Origin: Rossellomorea orangium
Lineage (GTDB): Bacteria; Bacillota; Bacilli; Bacillales; Bacillaceae_B
DNA length: 45,018 bases
NCBI RefSeq assembly: GCF_019334305.1
Contig: NZ_JAHWGH010000016.1
Location: 10,301 to 55,318, forward strand
Reading direction: 5' to 3'
This document shows positions 27,149 to 35,676 of this stretch, piece after piece; position 1 is the first letter of the stretch, and the number at the start of each line of letters is the position of its first letter. The translations under genes and the position numbers were made by a program. The notes under the pieces were generated by a model. The model ran no database searches, had not been told where the DNA came from, and saw nothing but the letters and a program-made list of their open reading frames with translations.

Positions 27149-28483
27149 ATGCCATCAGTAGCGTTTCACACTCTAGGGTGTAAAGTGAACCACTACGAAA
27201 CAGAAGCCATTTGGCAACTTTTTAAAGAAGAAGGATATGAACGTGTAGAGTATGACTCCATCGCAGATGTTTATGTCATTAACACATGTACGGTAACCAA
27301 TACAGGGGACAAGAAGAGCAGGCAGGTCATTCGCCGTGCCATTCGGAAGAACCCTGACGGTGTCATCTGTGTAACGGGGTGCTATGCCCAAACGTCCCCT
27401 GCCGAAATCATGGCCATCCCCGGCGTCGATGTCGTAGTAGGTACTCAGGATCGCAGGAAAATGCTTACGTATATCGAAGAATACAAAAAAGAGCGCCAGC
27501 CAATCAATGGCGTTACGAATATCATGAAGAACCGTGTTTACGAAGAACTGGATGTCCCGGCATTCACGGATCGTACCCGGGCCTCTCTTAAAATACAGGA
27601 GGGCTGCAATAACTTCTGTACGTTCTGTATCATCCCATGGGCACGTGGGCTGATGAGATCCCGTGATCCTGAAGAAGTCATCAACCAGGCTCAGCAGCTT
27701 GTCGATGCAGGCTACAAAGAAATTGTCCTGACAGGGATCCATACCGGAGGATACGGTGAAGATATGAAGGATTACAATCTTGCTATGCTTTTAAAGGATT
27801 TAGAGCAAAAAGTGAAGGGGCTTAAGAGAATCCGTATTTCTTCCATTGAAGCCAGTCAACTGACGGATGAAGTCATTGATGTGATCGATCAATCCGATAT
27901 CGTAGTAAGGCATCTGCATATTCCGCTTCAATCAGGCTCGAACACGGTCCTGAAGAGAATGCGCAGAAAGTACACGATGGAATTTTTTGCAGAGCGATTG
28001 GAAAAACTTAAAAAGGCATTACCTGGTCTTGCTGTTACGTCCGATGTCATTGTTGGTTTTCCGGGGGAATCGGAAGAAGAATTCATGGAAACGTATAATT
28101 TCATCAAAGAACATAAATTCTCTGAGCTGCACGTGTTCCCATACTCCAAACGTACAGGTACGCCTGCTGCCAGAATGGACGATCAGATTGATGAAGACAT
28201 CAAGAATGAACGAGTTCACCGCTTGATTGAGCTTTCAAATCAATTAGCGAAAGAATATGCTTCCGAGTTCGAAAACGAAGTGCTCGAGGTTATCCCTGAA
28301 GAAATTTATAAGGATGATCTCTATGTAGGATATACGGATAACTATTTGAAAGTGGTATTTCCTGCAACGGAAGACATGGTAGGGAAATTGGTGAAAGTGA
28401 AACTCACCAAAGCAGGTTATCCTATAAACGAAGGACAATTTGTGCGAGTACTTGAAGAGGCAGATGAAAAAGCTGTAATCTAA
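27149..28483 (+). CDS. mtaB: tRNA t6A37 methylthiotransferase MtaB
   Basis: Radical SAM enzyme that converts t6A to ms2t6A at tRNA position 37. The 444-residue protein has the UPF0004 domain with cluster cysteines C11, C47 and C78, the radical SAM motif C153-x3-C157-x2-C160 in GCNNFCTFC, and a C-terminal TRAM domain (about 380-440). The ATG at 27149 follows GAGGTGATTGTA. A longer frame overlapping rsmE has no ribosome binding site. It is the last gene of the heat-shock operon (yqeV). Confidence 0.95.
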   Translation: MPSVAFHTLGCKVNHYETEAIWQLFKEEGYERVEYDSIADVYVINTCTVTNTGDKKSRQVIRRAIRKNPDGVICVTGCYAQTSPAEIMAIPGVDVVVGTQDRRKMLTYIEEYKKERQPINGVTNIMKNRVYEELDVPAFTDRTRASLKIQEGCNNFCTFCIIPWARGLMRSRDPEEVINQAQQLVDAGYKEIVLTGIHTGGYGEDMKDYNLAMLLKDLEQKVKGLKRIRISSIEASQLTDEVIDVIDQSDIVVRHLHIPLQSGSNTVLKRMRRKYTMEFFAERLEKLKKALPGLAVTSDVIVGFPGESEEEFMETYNFIKEHKFSELHVFPYSKRTGTPAARMDDQIDEDIKNERVHRLIELSNQLAKEYASEFENEVLEVIPEEIYKDDLYVGYTDNYLKVVFPATEDMVGKLVKVKLTKAGYPINEGQFVRVLEEADEKAVI

Positions 28484-28489
28484 TAGATG

Positions 28490-28521
28490 AAGGCACCTGA
28501 TAACTGTTGGGTGCCTTTTTT
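28490..28521 (+). terminator. terminator of the hrcA-mtaB operon
   Basis: AAGGCACC (28490-28497) pairs with GGTGCCTT (28510-28517), followed by TTTT. Confidence 0.9.
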
Positions 28522-28582
28522 GTTTTTGTACAATAATACTTTGTATCCACTTTCTTTTTTTTCGTCAGAATCAAATTATCTA

Positions 28583-28611
28583 TTGATTAGTGCAGTAGAA
28601 GGTTGTAAACT
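28583..28611 (+). promoter_or_regulatory. possible sigma-A promoter of the alpha-glucosidase gene
   Basis: TTGATT (28583-28588), 17-base spacer, TAAACT (28606-28611). Transcription would start near 28618 and run through the two operator-like palindromes. Confidence 0.5.
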
Positions 28612-28660
28612 ATTATTGTTAATCAAATACAGTGAATGGATCTTTTTTTTAAACTAATAG

Positions 28661-28694
28661 TGCAAACGATTGCATTAAATGTAAGCGTTTGTAT
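28661..28694 (+). promoter_or_regulatory. two LacI/CcpA-type operators (cre-like) before the alpha-glucosidase
   Basis: TGCAAACGATTGCA (28661-28674) and ATGTAAGCGTTTGTAT (28679-28694) both centre on CG in a palindromic context and match the cre consensus WTGnAAnCGnWnnCAW with one mismatch each. Their starts are 19 bases apart, about two helical turns. They sit downstream of the likely promoter, a roadblock position. Either CcpA or a sugar-specific LacI-family repressor could bind. Confidence 0.65.
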
Positions 28695-28721
28695 CTTACT
28701 ATACTTTGATGAGGTGTTACG

Positions 28722-30383
28722 ATGAAAAAGGCATGGCGTAAAGAGGCAGTGGGATACCAAATCTACCCTAGGAGTTTCCAGGATTCTAACGGTGACGGCA
28801 TCGGGGATTTGCAGGGAGTTATACAGCGGTTGGATTATATTAAAGAATTGGGAATCGACGTGATCTGGATTTGTCCGATGTACAAATCTCCAAATGATGA
28901 TAATGGATACGATATTTCTGATTATCAAGATATCATGGAAGACTTCGGAACGATGGCTGATTTCGATCAATTACTGGACGAAGTACACAAAAGAGGGATG
29001 AAACTGATCATTGATCTGGTTCTCAATCATACTAGTGACGAGCATCCGTGGTTCATCGAGTCTAAGAGCTCTAAAGAAAATCCTAAACGTGACTGGTACA
29101 TTTGGAGAGATGCCAAAAAAGGCAAGGAGCCGAATAACTGGGAAAGCATCTTTGGAGGATCGGCATGGGAATATGATGAGGAAACAGATCAATATTTCCT
29201 GCACGTCTTTTCAACGAAGCAGCCTGATTTGAACTGGGAAAACGAAGAAGTTCGTGAGGCACTATATGATACGGTTAATTGGTGGCTTGATAAAGGGATT
29301 GACGGCTTCAGGATCGACGCAATCAGCCATATCAAGAAACGTCCTGGACTACCTGACATGCCGAACCCAAAGCAAGAAAAATATGTTTCTTCCTTCGACA
29401 TGCATATGAACCAAAAGGGAATTCATACATTCCTTCAAGAGTTCAAAGATCGAACGTATGCCAACTATGATGTTATGTCTGTCGGCGAAGCAAACGGCGT
29501 TAAAGCGGACGAGGCTGAACTATGGGTAGGGAAAGAAAACGGGAAAATGGATATGATTTTCCAATTTGAGCATCTGGGTTTATGGGATGCTGAAACAAAT
29601 CCTGATCTAGACATTGTGGAATTAAAGAAGGTCCTGACCCGCTGGCAAAAAGGTCTTGAAGGAAACGGCTGGAATGCATTATTCATTGAGAATCATGATA
29701 AACCCCGTGTTGTTTCCACTTGGGGGAACGACCTTGAATTCTGGAAAGAAAGTGCCACTGCAATGGCAGCCATGTATTTCCTCATGCAGGGAACTCCTTT
29801 CATTTATCAGGGCCAGGAAATCGGCATGACCAATGTTCAATTCCCTTCCATTGAAGATTATGATGATGTGGCGGTTAAAAATCTATATCGTCTAAAGCGT
29901 GAAGAGGGAGTCCCTCATCAGGATATCATGGAAATCATTTGGGCATCCTCACGTGATAACAGCAGAACGCCGATGCAATGGTCAGGTGAACAAAACGCTG
30001 GATTCACGACGGGTACACCGTGGATGAAAGTGAATCCAAACTTTACGACAATCAACGTAGAGGCGCAGGAAAAGGATGAAAACTCCATTCTCAACTTTTA
30101 CAAGAAAATGATTCAACTGAAGAAACAGGAAGATGTCTTCACGTATGGAATCTATGATTTACTCCTTGAAAAAGACAAGCAAATCTATGCCTATACCCGT
30201 ACAGGGGAAGATACATCCATGATCGTCATCACCAATCTTTCAACCAAGGAAGCCGTATGTGACCTGGATGAACTAAAAATCTCTTCATCTGATCTTCTGT
30301 TGAACAATTATGACGTAGACAGTCATGAAGAGTTGAGCACATTCATTCTCAAACCATACGAAGCGAGAGTGTACAGAATATAA
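28722..30383 (+). CDS. GH13 alpha-glucosidase (MalL/oligo-1,6-glucosidase group)
   Basis: A 553-residue cytoplasmic glycoside hydrolase family 13 enzyme with no signal peptide. It cleaves terminal glucose from imported maltose- or isomaltose-type oligosaccharides. The catalytic triad is intact: nucleophile D199 in GFRIDA, acid/base E256 in SVGEANG and D326 in IENHDKPR; region I is DLVLNHTSDEH. The residue after the nucleophile is Ala200, whereas strict oligo-1,6-glucosidases usually have Val. Published work links this site to alpha-1,4 versus alpha-1,6 preference, so maltase activity is plausible (inference). It is monocistronic with its own promoter, operators and terminator. No transporter or regulator gene is adjacent, which suggests an inserted single-gene unit. 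Trehalose-6-phosphate hydrolase is less likely but not excluded. Confidence 0.85.
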   Translation: MKKAWRKEAVGYQIYPRSFQDSNGDGIGDLQGVIQRLDYIKELGIDVIWICPMYKSPNDDNGYDISDYQDIMEDFGTMADFDQLLDEVHKRGMKLIIDLVLNHTSDEHPWFIESKSSKENPKRDWYIWRDAKKGKEPNNWESIFGGSAWEYDEETDQYFLHVFSTKQPDLNWENEEVREALYDTVNWWLDKGIDGFRIDAISHIKKRPGLPDMPNPKQEKYVSSFDMHMNQKGIHTFLQEFKDRTYANYDVMSVGEANGVKADEAELWVGKENGKMDMIFQFEHLGLWDAETNPDLDIVELKKVLTRWQKGLEGNGWNALFIENHDKPRVVSTWGNDLEFWKESATAMAAMYFLMQGTPFIYQGQEIGMTNVQFPSIEDYDDVAVKNLYRLKREEGVPHQDIMEIIWASSRDNSRTPMQWSGEQNAGFTTGTPWMKVNPNFTTINVEAQEKDENSILNFYKKMIQLKKQEDVFTYGIYDLLLEKDKQIYAYTRTGEDTSMIVITNLSTKEAVCDLDELKISSSDLLLNNYDVDSHEELSTFILKPYEARVYRI

Positions 30384-30399
30384 TCACTTCTCGCTTGAG

Positions 30400-30428
30400 C
30401 CCCGGTCTAATCGACCGGGGTTGTTTTT
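30400..30428 (+). terminator. terminator of the alpha-glucosidase gene
   Basis: CCCCGGTC (30400-30407) pairs with GACCGGGG (30413-30420), followed by TTGTTTTT. Confidence 0.92.
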
Positions 30429-30552
30429 AATTTTATCCAAAAAAATGAAAAGGTTTTCTTTATTTTGGGAGATACTACAAAGTACTCGTCTTTTTCTCAT
30501 AGTTTTGGTATGATAAGAGAGGTACGGACAACTGTTAAAGGAGAGATATTAA

Positions 30553-31224
30553 ATGACTATGAACATTGCAAGTATGATCGATCATACTTTACTTAAACCT
30601 GAATCAACTAAAGACCAAGTAGAGGTACTTTGCCAGGAAGCAAAAGAATTTAAATTTGCTTCTGTGTGTGTAAACCCTACCTGGGTACAATATTCAAGTG
30701 AATTATTAAGCGGTACGGAAGTAAAAGTATGTACCGTGATCGGGTTCCCACTTGGAGCTTCTACACCTGAAACAAAAGCATTCGAAACGAAAGATGCGAT
30801 CGAAAAGGGTGCAACGGAAGTCGATATGGTCATCAATATCGGTGCATTGAAAAGCGGAGACCACGATTTGGTGAAGCGTGACATCGAAGCTGTTGTTGCA
30901 GCTTCTAAAGGAAAAGCACTTTCTAAAGTCATCATTGAAACATGTCTTCTTACTGAAGAAGAAAAAGTGAAAGCATGTCAACTTGCTGTAGATGCAGGAG
31001 CAGACTATGTGAAAACATCAACCGGATTCTCTACTGGAGGTGCGACTGTAGAAGATATCGCATTAATGAGAAAAACCGTTGGACCTGAAATTGGCGTTAA
31101 GGCTTCAGGTGGCGTACGCTCCCTGGAAGATGCGCAGGCAATGATCGAGGCTGGAGCTACTCGATTAGGAGCGAGCTCAGGCGTGAAAATTGTACAAGGT
31201 TTAACAAGCGATTCAGATTATTAA
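30553..31224 (+). CDS. deoC: deoxyribose-phosphate aldolase
   Basis: Cleaves 2-deoxyribose 5-phosphate to glyceraldehyde 3-phosphate and acetaldehyde in deoxynucleoside breakdown. The 223-residue TIM barrel shows [10 protein letters not shown], the relay residues D91 ([14 protein letters not shown]) and K183 (GVKASGGVR), and the Schiff-base lysine K154 in [10 protein letters not shown]. The ATG at 30553 has AAAGGAGAG upstream. The usual partners (nupC, pdp, deoR) are not adjacent; it stands alone between two terminators. Confidence 0.96.
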   Translation: MTMNIASMIDHTLLKPESTKDQVEVLCQEAKEFKFASVCVNPTWVQYSSELLSGTEVKVCTVIGFPLGASTPETKAFETKDAIEKGATEVDMVINIGALKSGDHDLVKRDIEAVVAASKGKALSKVIIETCLLTEEEKVKACQLAVDAGADYVKTSTGFSTGGATVEDIALMRKTVGPEIGVKASGGVRSLEDAQAMIEAGATRLGASSGVKIVQGLTSDSDY

Positions 31225-31229
31225 TAGAG

Positions 31230-31271
31230 AAAAAGCTGAATGGGACATGGTTGCCCGTTCAGCTTTTTTTT
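31230..31271. terminator. bidirectional terminator of deoC and yqeW
   Basis: A 14-bp stem, 31231-31244 with 31254-31267, has a T-run on the plus strand and an A-run before the stem. The yqeW stop codon (31261-31259) lies inside the stem, so the end of that gene forms half of the hairpin. Confidence 0.9.
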
Positions 31272-32191
31272 GAGAGATGGATGTTCTCAATCAATCTGGC
31301 AAATCGATTGGCGAAAGGGAGGACTAAAAGGGAACAGATCAGATTAAAGATGACGCTCGCGTGGGCCAGCTGTAAATCCGCAGAGCCTGCAAGCGCCATT
31401 ACAACCGTAGCGAGTAATGGAATGAATGGGATGAACATGGCAACACCAATTACATTCAGCCAGATATGAGCGTACGCTGTCAGCTTTGCCTGTGTCCCGC
31501 CGCCTATGCTCGCAATAAAGGCCGTGATGCATGTGCCGACGTTTGCCCCCAGCATGATGGCTATCCCTGCATGAAGGTCAATGGAACCTGCAGCAAGAAA
31601 CCCCATCGTCACCCCGGTCACGACAGTACTGGATTGAATGATGGCGGTTAGCACACACCCAATCAGTAAGGCAAGAATGATATGTTCGTTCACCTGTAGC
31701 ATGTAAGCCCGCAAGGATTCGTGCGTAGTCAAAGGGGTTGCAAGCCATTGGATGGCCCGGATGGATGTGAATATCAATCCGAATCCGACAAATATCATAC
31801 CTGTACTTCTGATCTGAGGTGACCGGAATAAATACAGTATGCACCCGGAGATCATTGATGGGATAATGAGGTAGTTCATATCCAGTGTGAACATCTCAAG
31901 GGTGAAAGTGGTCCCGATATTCGAACCGAGCATAATGCCGATGGTCTGACGGAAAGGGATTAACCCGGAAGAAGCAAGTCCTACGGTAAGGACCATGACG
32001 GCAGAACTGCTGTGGATAAAAGCGGTGACGACCGTTCCCGTCATGACTCCCTTAACTGGTGTGTTCGTAAGATAATGAAGCCACTTCTTGATCTTTTCAT
32101 TTGCAATATTAAATAAACCGGATCTCAACCAGGTCATTCCGAATAAGAAACATAAGATGAAAAAAATAAAGGCGACCCCATGTAAAAGCAT
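31259..32191 (-). CDS. yqeW: Na+/Pi-cotransporter II-related membrane protein YqeW
   Basis: A 310-residue polytopic protein of the sodium/phosphate cotransporter II (NptA-like) family. It has about eight hydrophobic helices and the two inverted repeats typical of the family, each with a Q/H-S-S-S/T core: VTAFIHSSSAVMVLTVG (about 55-72) and LTAIIQSSTVVTGVTMG (about 180-197), plus GANVGTCITAFIAS. It likely moves phosphate or a similar anion; the direction is not known. The ATG at 32191 follows AGGAGG; a GTG 18 bases upstream lies before the SD and is rejected. It sits in the same place, before rpsU, as in B. subtilis. Confidence 0.9.
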   Translation of the reverse strand: MLLHGVAFIFFILCFLFGMTWLRSGLFNIANEKIKKWLHYLTNTPVKGVMTGTVVTAFIHSSSAVMVLTVGLASSGLIPFRQTIGIMLGSNIGTTFTLEMFTLDMNYLIIPSMISGCILYLFRSPQIRSTGMIFVGFGLIFTSIRAIQWLATPLTTHESLRAYMLQVNEHIILALLIGCVLTAIIQSSTVVTGVTMGFLAAGSIDLHAGIAIMLGANVGTCITAFIASIGGGTQAKLTAYAHIWLNVIGVAMFIPFIPLLATVVMALAGSADLQLAHASVIFNLICSLLVLPFANRFARLIENIHLSKKS

Positions 32192-32284
32192 TGAATTCCT
32201 CCTGTACACCAGTACGAATACTATAAATGTATGGAGAAATTCAGTGAGACATGCCTATTTATATGAGTGTTTTATGATAAATTG

Positions 32285-32313
32285 TTGACCTGACACATAT
32301 CATATATTATAAT
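32285..32313 (+). promoter_or_regulatory. sigma-A promoter of rpsU-yqeY
   Basis: TTGACC (32285-32290), exact 17-base spacer, TATAAT (32308-32313). Transcription would begin near 32320, leaving a leader of about 208 bases. Confidence 0.85.
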
Positions 32314-32319
32314 GGCAAA

Positions 32320-32510
32320 GTACATGAGTTTCTTTGTAATCTTAAAGAAATTCATCCAAGAAAGACATACACTTTCTGTCCCCTTGTGACAATAAGGCAA
32401 GGGCAAAGCCATAACCTATTGGTGAAGTAAAGGGACGTCAGGTAATCCTGCGTCTTGAGAAATTGGTACAAACCATTTCTTGACTTGAACATGTAAGTGT
32501 AGTGTGTTCG
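32320..32510 (+). ncRNA. structured 5' leader of rpsU (candidate cis-regulatory RNA)
   Basis: The long untranslated leader folds well. The outer helix GTCCC(C)TT pairs with AA(A)GGGAC (32378-32385 with 32429-32436). A second helix, CAATA(A)GG with CCTATTG (32390-32397 with 32415-32421), encloses GGC-AAA-GCC (32402-32410). Downstream, GACG(T)CAGG-TAAT-CCTGCGTC (32434-32454) shares bases 32434-32436 with the outer helix, so the two exclude each other. A last stem is AGAAAT(T)GGT/ACCATTTCT (32458-32480), followed by the SD near 32511. Autoregulation by S21 or a temperature/ligand response is possible. No T-box or known riboswitch signature is seen. Confidence 0.5.
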
Positions 32511-32527
32511 GAGGGAGGGAAAGAGAG

Positions 32528-32701
32528 ATGTCAAAAACAGTTGTTCGTAAAAACGAATCGCTTGAAGATGCTCTTCGTCGCTTCAAACGCTCAGTTTCTA
32601 AAACAGGAACTTTACAAGAGTTTAGAAAGCGCGAATTTTATGAAAAGCCAAGCGTAAAACGCAAAAAGAAATCAGAAGCTGCAAGAAAGCGTAAGTTCTA
32701 A
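32528..32701 (+). CDS. rpsU: 30S ribosomal protein S21
   Basis: A 57-residue very basic protein of the small subunit. It begins [21 protein letters not shown] and ends [12 protein letters not shown], the standard bS21 form. The ATG at 32528 follows GGAGGGAGGG. It is followed by yqeY after 14 bases, one operon, as in B. subtilis. Confidence 0.98.
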   Translation: MSKTVVRKNESLEDALRRFKRSVSKTGTLQEFRKREFYEKPSVKRKKKSEAARKRKF

Positions 32702-32715
32702 GAGAGGGTGTAAGT

Positions 32716-33162
32716 ATGAGTCTTCTCAATCGTTTAAATGATGATATGAAACAAGCGATGAAAAATAAAGAAAAAGAGAAGCTTTCCGTTATCCGCATGC
32801 TAAAGGCTTCACTTCAAAATGAAGCAATCAAACATGGGAAACAGGAACTCTCTGAAGACGAAGAGTTGACTGTCCTTTCTCGAGAAGTGAAGCAACGGAA
32901 AGACTCCCTCCAGGAATTTCAAAACGCTGGTCGCGAAGACCTCGTTGAAAAAATTCAAACAGAACTGACTTACGTCGAAATATATATGCCTAAACAGCTT
33001 TCAGAAGAAGAAGTCTCTGCTATTGTCCAACAGACGGTAACGGAGGTAGGTGCTACTTCTAAAGCGGACATGGGCAAAGTGATGGGGGCAATCATGCCTA
33101 AATTAAAAGGGAAAGCCGATGGAGCTCTCGTCAACAAACTTGTTCTTCAACATCTATCATAA
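32716..33162 (+). CDS. yqeY: GatB/YqeY domain protein
   Basis: A 148-residue protein homologous to the tail domain of amidotransferase subunit GatB. It has the helical N-terminus ([29 protein letters not shown]) and a C-terminal three-helix bundle ending [25 protein letters not shown]. The family is thought to bind tRNA or assist amidation, but function is unproven. It is cotranscribed with rpsU and ends at a strong terminator. Confidence 0.93.
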   Translation: MSLLNRLNDDMKQAMKNKEKEKLSVIRMLKASLQNEAIKHGKQELSEDEELTVLSREVKQRKDSLQEFQNAGREDLVEKIQTELTYVEIYMPKQLSEEEVSAIVQQTVTEVGATSKADMGKVMGAIMPKLKGKADGALVNKLVLQHLS

Positions 33163-33170
33163 GATTAAAG

Positions 33171-33204
33171 AAACCGGAAAGCTTCGATGCTTTCCGGTTT
33201 TTTT
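33171..33204 (+). terminator. terminator of rpsU-yqeY
   Basis: AAACCGGAAAGC (33171-33182) pairs perfectly with GCTTTCCGGTTT (33189-33200), loop TTCGAT, then TTTT. Confidence 0.95.
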
Positions 33205-33243
33205 AAAACCGATTTCAGTAAAGATGAAAATTTTCAAAAATGA

Positions 33244-33270
33244 TGAAACTTTTCTAATAGGTCATCCGTA
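33244..33270 (+). promoter_or_regulatory. sigma-W-type ECF promoter of yqeZ-floA-yqfB
   Basis: TGAAAC (33244-33249), 17-base spacer, CGTA (33267-33270). Both elements and the spacing match the sigma-W consensus exactly. The orthologous B. subtilis operon is a sigma-W target induced by cell-envelope stress and antimicrobial peptides. Confidence 0.85.
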
Positions 33271-33312
33271 CATAGAGTATCAAGGAATATTACCTGAAAC
33301 GAGGGGGTTAAG

Positions 33313-34623
33313 TTGAGGAGAGGTATACTTGCTTTATTAATCGTGATCCTTGGGTGCAGCTTTCTGCAGCCGCTTGTCGGTTCTGCTAAAGATGCGGATC
33401 GGGTATATGTGATTCCCATTCAAAAAGAGGTTGAAAGAGGGCTTCATGCATTTTTGGAAAGAGCGATCAAAGATGCGGAAGACCACGATGCTGAACTGAT
33501 CATTTTTGATATTGATACACCTGGGGGATTGGTGGATGCCGCCGGTGATATCGGTCAACTCATGGATGGCATCGATACGAGGACGATTGCATTTGTGAAC
33601 AATCATGCGCTTTCAGCGGGAGCATTCATTTCCCTTCATGCAGATGAAATCTATATGGTGCCCAACGGACAAATGGGGGCTGCAGCTGTCATAGATCAAG
33701 CGGGAAATGCCGCCGATAAGAAGGCTCAAAGCTATTGGCTGTCGGCCATGAAAAGTGCTGCCGAATCGAATGGGAGAGATCCTCAATATGCATTGGCCAT
33801 GGCAGATGAGTCAATCGTCATTGAAGAACTCGGGATTGAAAAAGGCGAACTCTTAACGTTGGGTTCAAAGGAAGCAAAGGAAATCGGTTATTCTGAAGGG
33901 ACTGTCAAAGACCTCGATGAATTGTATGAAACGATCGGAGTGGAAAAATCCTCTGTAAAGCAGGTGGAAGAAACGTTTGCGGAAAAACTCGCCCGTTTCA
34001 TCACGAATCCTGTTGTCGTACCGATCCTTCTGTCCCTTGCAAGCATTGGGTTGATTGTAGAGCTGTATTCACCGGGATTTGGAATTGCCGGTTCTATCGG
34101 CCTGATATCCCTTGTATTATTCTTTTATGGACACTTGGTTGCAGGGCTTGCTGGATACGAAACCATTATCCTTTTTGTCATTGGTATTATTCTGATTGTG
34201 GCGGAGTTCTTCCTGCCTGGCGGAATATCCGGGGGACTCGGGATAGGTGCGATCCTTGGAAGTATTATGTTGGCTGGGGGCGATATGATGCAGATGGGGA
34301 TATCGGTTCTGATCGCTTTATTGATTGCAGCTGCGACAGTGATTATCTTTGTAAAGGTGTTTGGTAAAAAAATGAAATTTTTTAACAAAATCATTTTAAA
34401 CGATTCCACCAGCACGGAAAGCGGATATGTTTCAAATGCCAATCGATTGGACTTGATTGGGAAAGAGGGCGTAACGAAAACGCCTCTAAGACCATCCGGT
34501 ACTGTGATAGTGGAAGAAGAAAGAATTGATGCTGTAACAGAAGGCGGCTTTATCAAAGCAGGTGAAAAGGTTAAGATTGTTAAGGTTGAAGGTTCAAGGA
34601 TTGTAGTAAGAGACATTTCATAA
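33313..34623 (+). CDS. yqeZ: NfeD-family membrane serine protease YqeZ
   Basis: A 436-residue long-form NfeD protein. In order: a signal or anchor helix (about 4-24); a ClpP-class protease domain (about 30-210) with the catalytic Ser in HALSAGAFIS (S101) and Lys in the NAADKKAQSY segment (K136 or K137); a cluster of four or five membrane helices (about 235-355); and a C-terminal OB-type NfeD domain (about 370-436, IGKEGVTKTPLRPSGTVIVE). Such proteins are paired with flotillins or stomatins, here floA directly downstream. It starts at TTG 33313, with GAGGGGG five bases upstream, 43 bases after the sigma-W -10. Confidence 0.93.
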   Translation: MRRGILALLIVILGCSFLQPLVGSAKDADRVYVIPIQKEVERGLHAFLERAIKDAEDHDAELIIFDIDTPGGLVDAAGDIGQLMDGIDTRTIAFVNNHALSAGAFISLHADEIYMVPNGQMGAAAVIDQAGNAADKKAQSYWLSAMKSAAESNGRDPQYALAMADESIVIEELGIEKGELLTLGSKEAKEIGYSEGTVKDLDELYETIGVEKSSVKQVEETFAEKLARFITNPVVVPILLSLASIGLIVELYSPGFGIAGSIGLISLVLFFYGHLVAGLAGYETIILFVIGIILIVAEFFLPGGISGGLGIGAILGSIMLAGGDMMQMGISVLIALLIAAATVIIFVKVFGKKMKFFNKIILNDSTSTESGYVSNANRLDLIGKEGVTKTPLRPSGTVIVEEERIDAVTEGGFIKAGEKVKIVKVEGSRIVVRDIS

Positions 34624-34644
34624 TACTTTAGGAGGTAAGAAATT

Positions 34645-35646
34645 ATGGTTATAGGACCAAGTACGATTTTACTCCTCGTTGCAATTGTGGTGGGGATTAT
34701 CGTTTTAGCTGTTTTATTTACATTTGTACCAGTCATGCTGTGGATTTCAGCTATTGCAGCAGGCGTTAGAATCAGCATTTTTACACTAGTGGGGATGAGA
34801 TTGAGACGTGTTATCCCAAGTCGTGTAATCAATCCATTAATTAAAGCGCATAAGGCAGGGATTACGGTCACGATCAATCAGCTTGAGAGCCACTATCTTG
34901 CCGGGGGGAATGTAGACAGGGTCGTTAATGCGTTAATTGCTGCTCATCGTGCAAACATCGAATTGACGTTTGAACGCTGTGCTGCCATTGACCTTGCAGG
35001 TCGTGACGTATTGGAAGCGGTTCAAATGAGTGTTAACCCAAAAGTGATCGAAACACCATTCATTGCCGGTGTAGCTATGGATGGTATTGAAGTGAAAGCC
35101 AAAGCGCGTATTACGGTTCGTGCAAATATAGACCGCCTGGTCGGGGGTGCCGGTGAAGAGACGATCGTTGCCCGTGTAGGGGAAGGGATTGTATCTACGA
35201 TCGGTTCATCCGACAATCACAAAAAGGTACTGGAAAACCCGGATTTGATTTCTCAAACGGTTCTTTCAAAAGGTCTGGATGCAGGTACTGCATTTGAAAT
35301 TCTCTCGATTGATATCGCCGACGTTGATATCGGTAAGAATATCGGTGCTGAACTGCAAACAGAGCAAGCAGAGGCAGATAAGAACATCGCTCAGGCAAAA
35401 GCGGAAGAAAGAAGAGCAATGGCCGTTGCCAATGAGCAGGAAATGAAAGCAAGGGTAGAAGAAATGAGAGCGAAGGTTGTGGAAGCGGAAGCAGAAGTCC
35501 CACTCGCCATGGCTGAAGCCCTAAGATCAGGCAACATCGGTGTGATGGACTATATGAACCTGAAGAACATCGATGCTGATACAGAGATGAGAGACTCGAT
35601 TGGAAAACTGACAGGGGATAAAAAAGATCCAAAAAACGATAAGTAA
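34645..35646 (+). CDS. floA: flotillin-like protein FloA
   Basis: A 333-residue membrane scaffold protein of lipid microdomains. The N-terminal hydrophobic hairpin ([28 protein letters not shown]..., about 4-50) is followed by the SPFH/PHB-like region (about 60-210) and the Glu/Ala-rich coiled coil (about 230-290, [25 protein letters not shown]). It organises signalling and secretion proteins and affects membrane fluidity. The ATG follows TAGGAGG. It is second gene of the sigma-W operon. Confidence 0.95.
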   Translation: MVIGPSTILLLVAIVVGIIVLAVLFTFVPVMLWISAIAAGVRISIFTLVGMRLRRVIPSRVINPLIKAHKAGITVTINQLESHYLAGGNVDRVVNALIAAHRANIELTFERCAAIDLAGRDVLEAVQMSVNPKVIETPFIAGVAMDGIEVKAKARITVRANIDRLVGGAGEETIVARVGEGIVSTIGSSDNHKKVLENPDLISQTVLSKGLDAGTAFEILSIDIADVDIGKNIGAELQTEQAEADKNIAQAKAEERRAMAVANEQEMKARVEEMRAKVVEAEAEVPLAMAEALRSGNIGVMDYMNLKNIDADTEMRDSIGKLTGDKKDPKNDK

Positions 35647-35676
35647 TCTCCCTTTGTTTAGAAAGGAGTTTTCTCC

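Noticed and set aside
28700..28705. TATACT as -10 of the alpha-glucosidase promoter
   Set aside because: Transcription would start at the SD, with no leader, and there is no -35 at the right distance.
32320..32510. T-box or known riboswitch in the rpsU leader
   Set aside because: No specifier-loop or antiterminator T-box sequence and no recognised riboswitch core is visible, and there is no terminator before rpsU.
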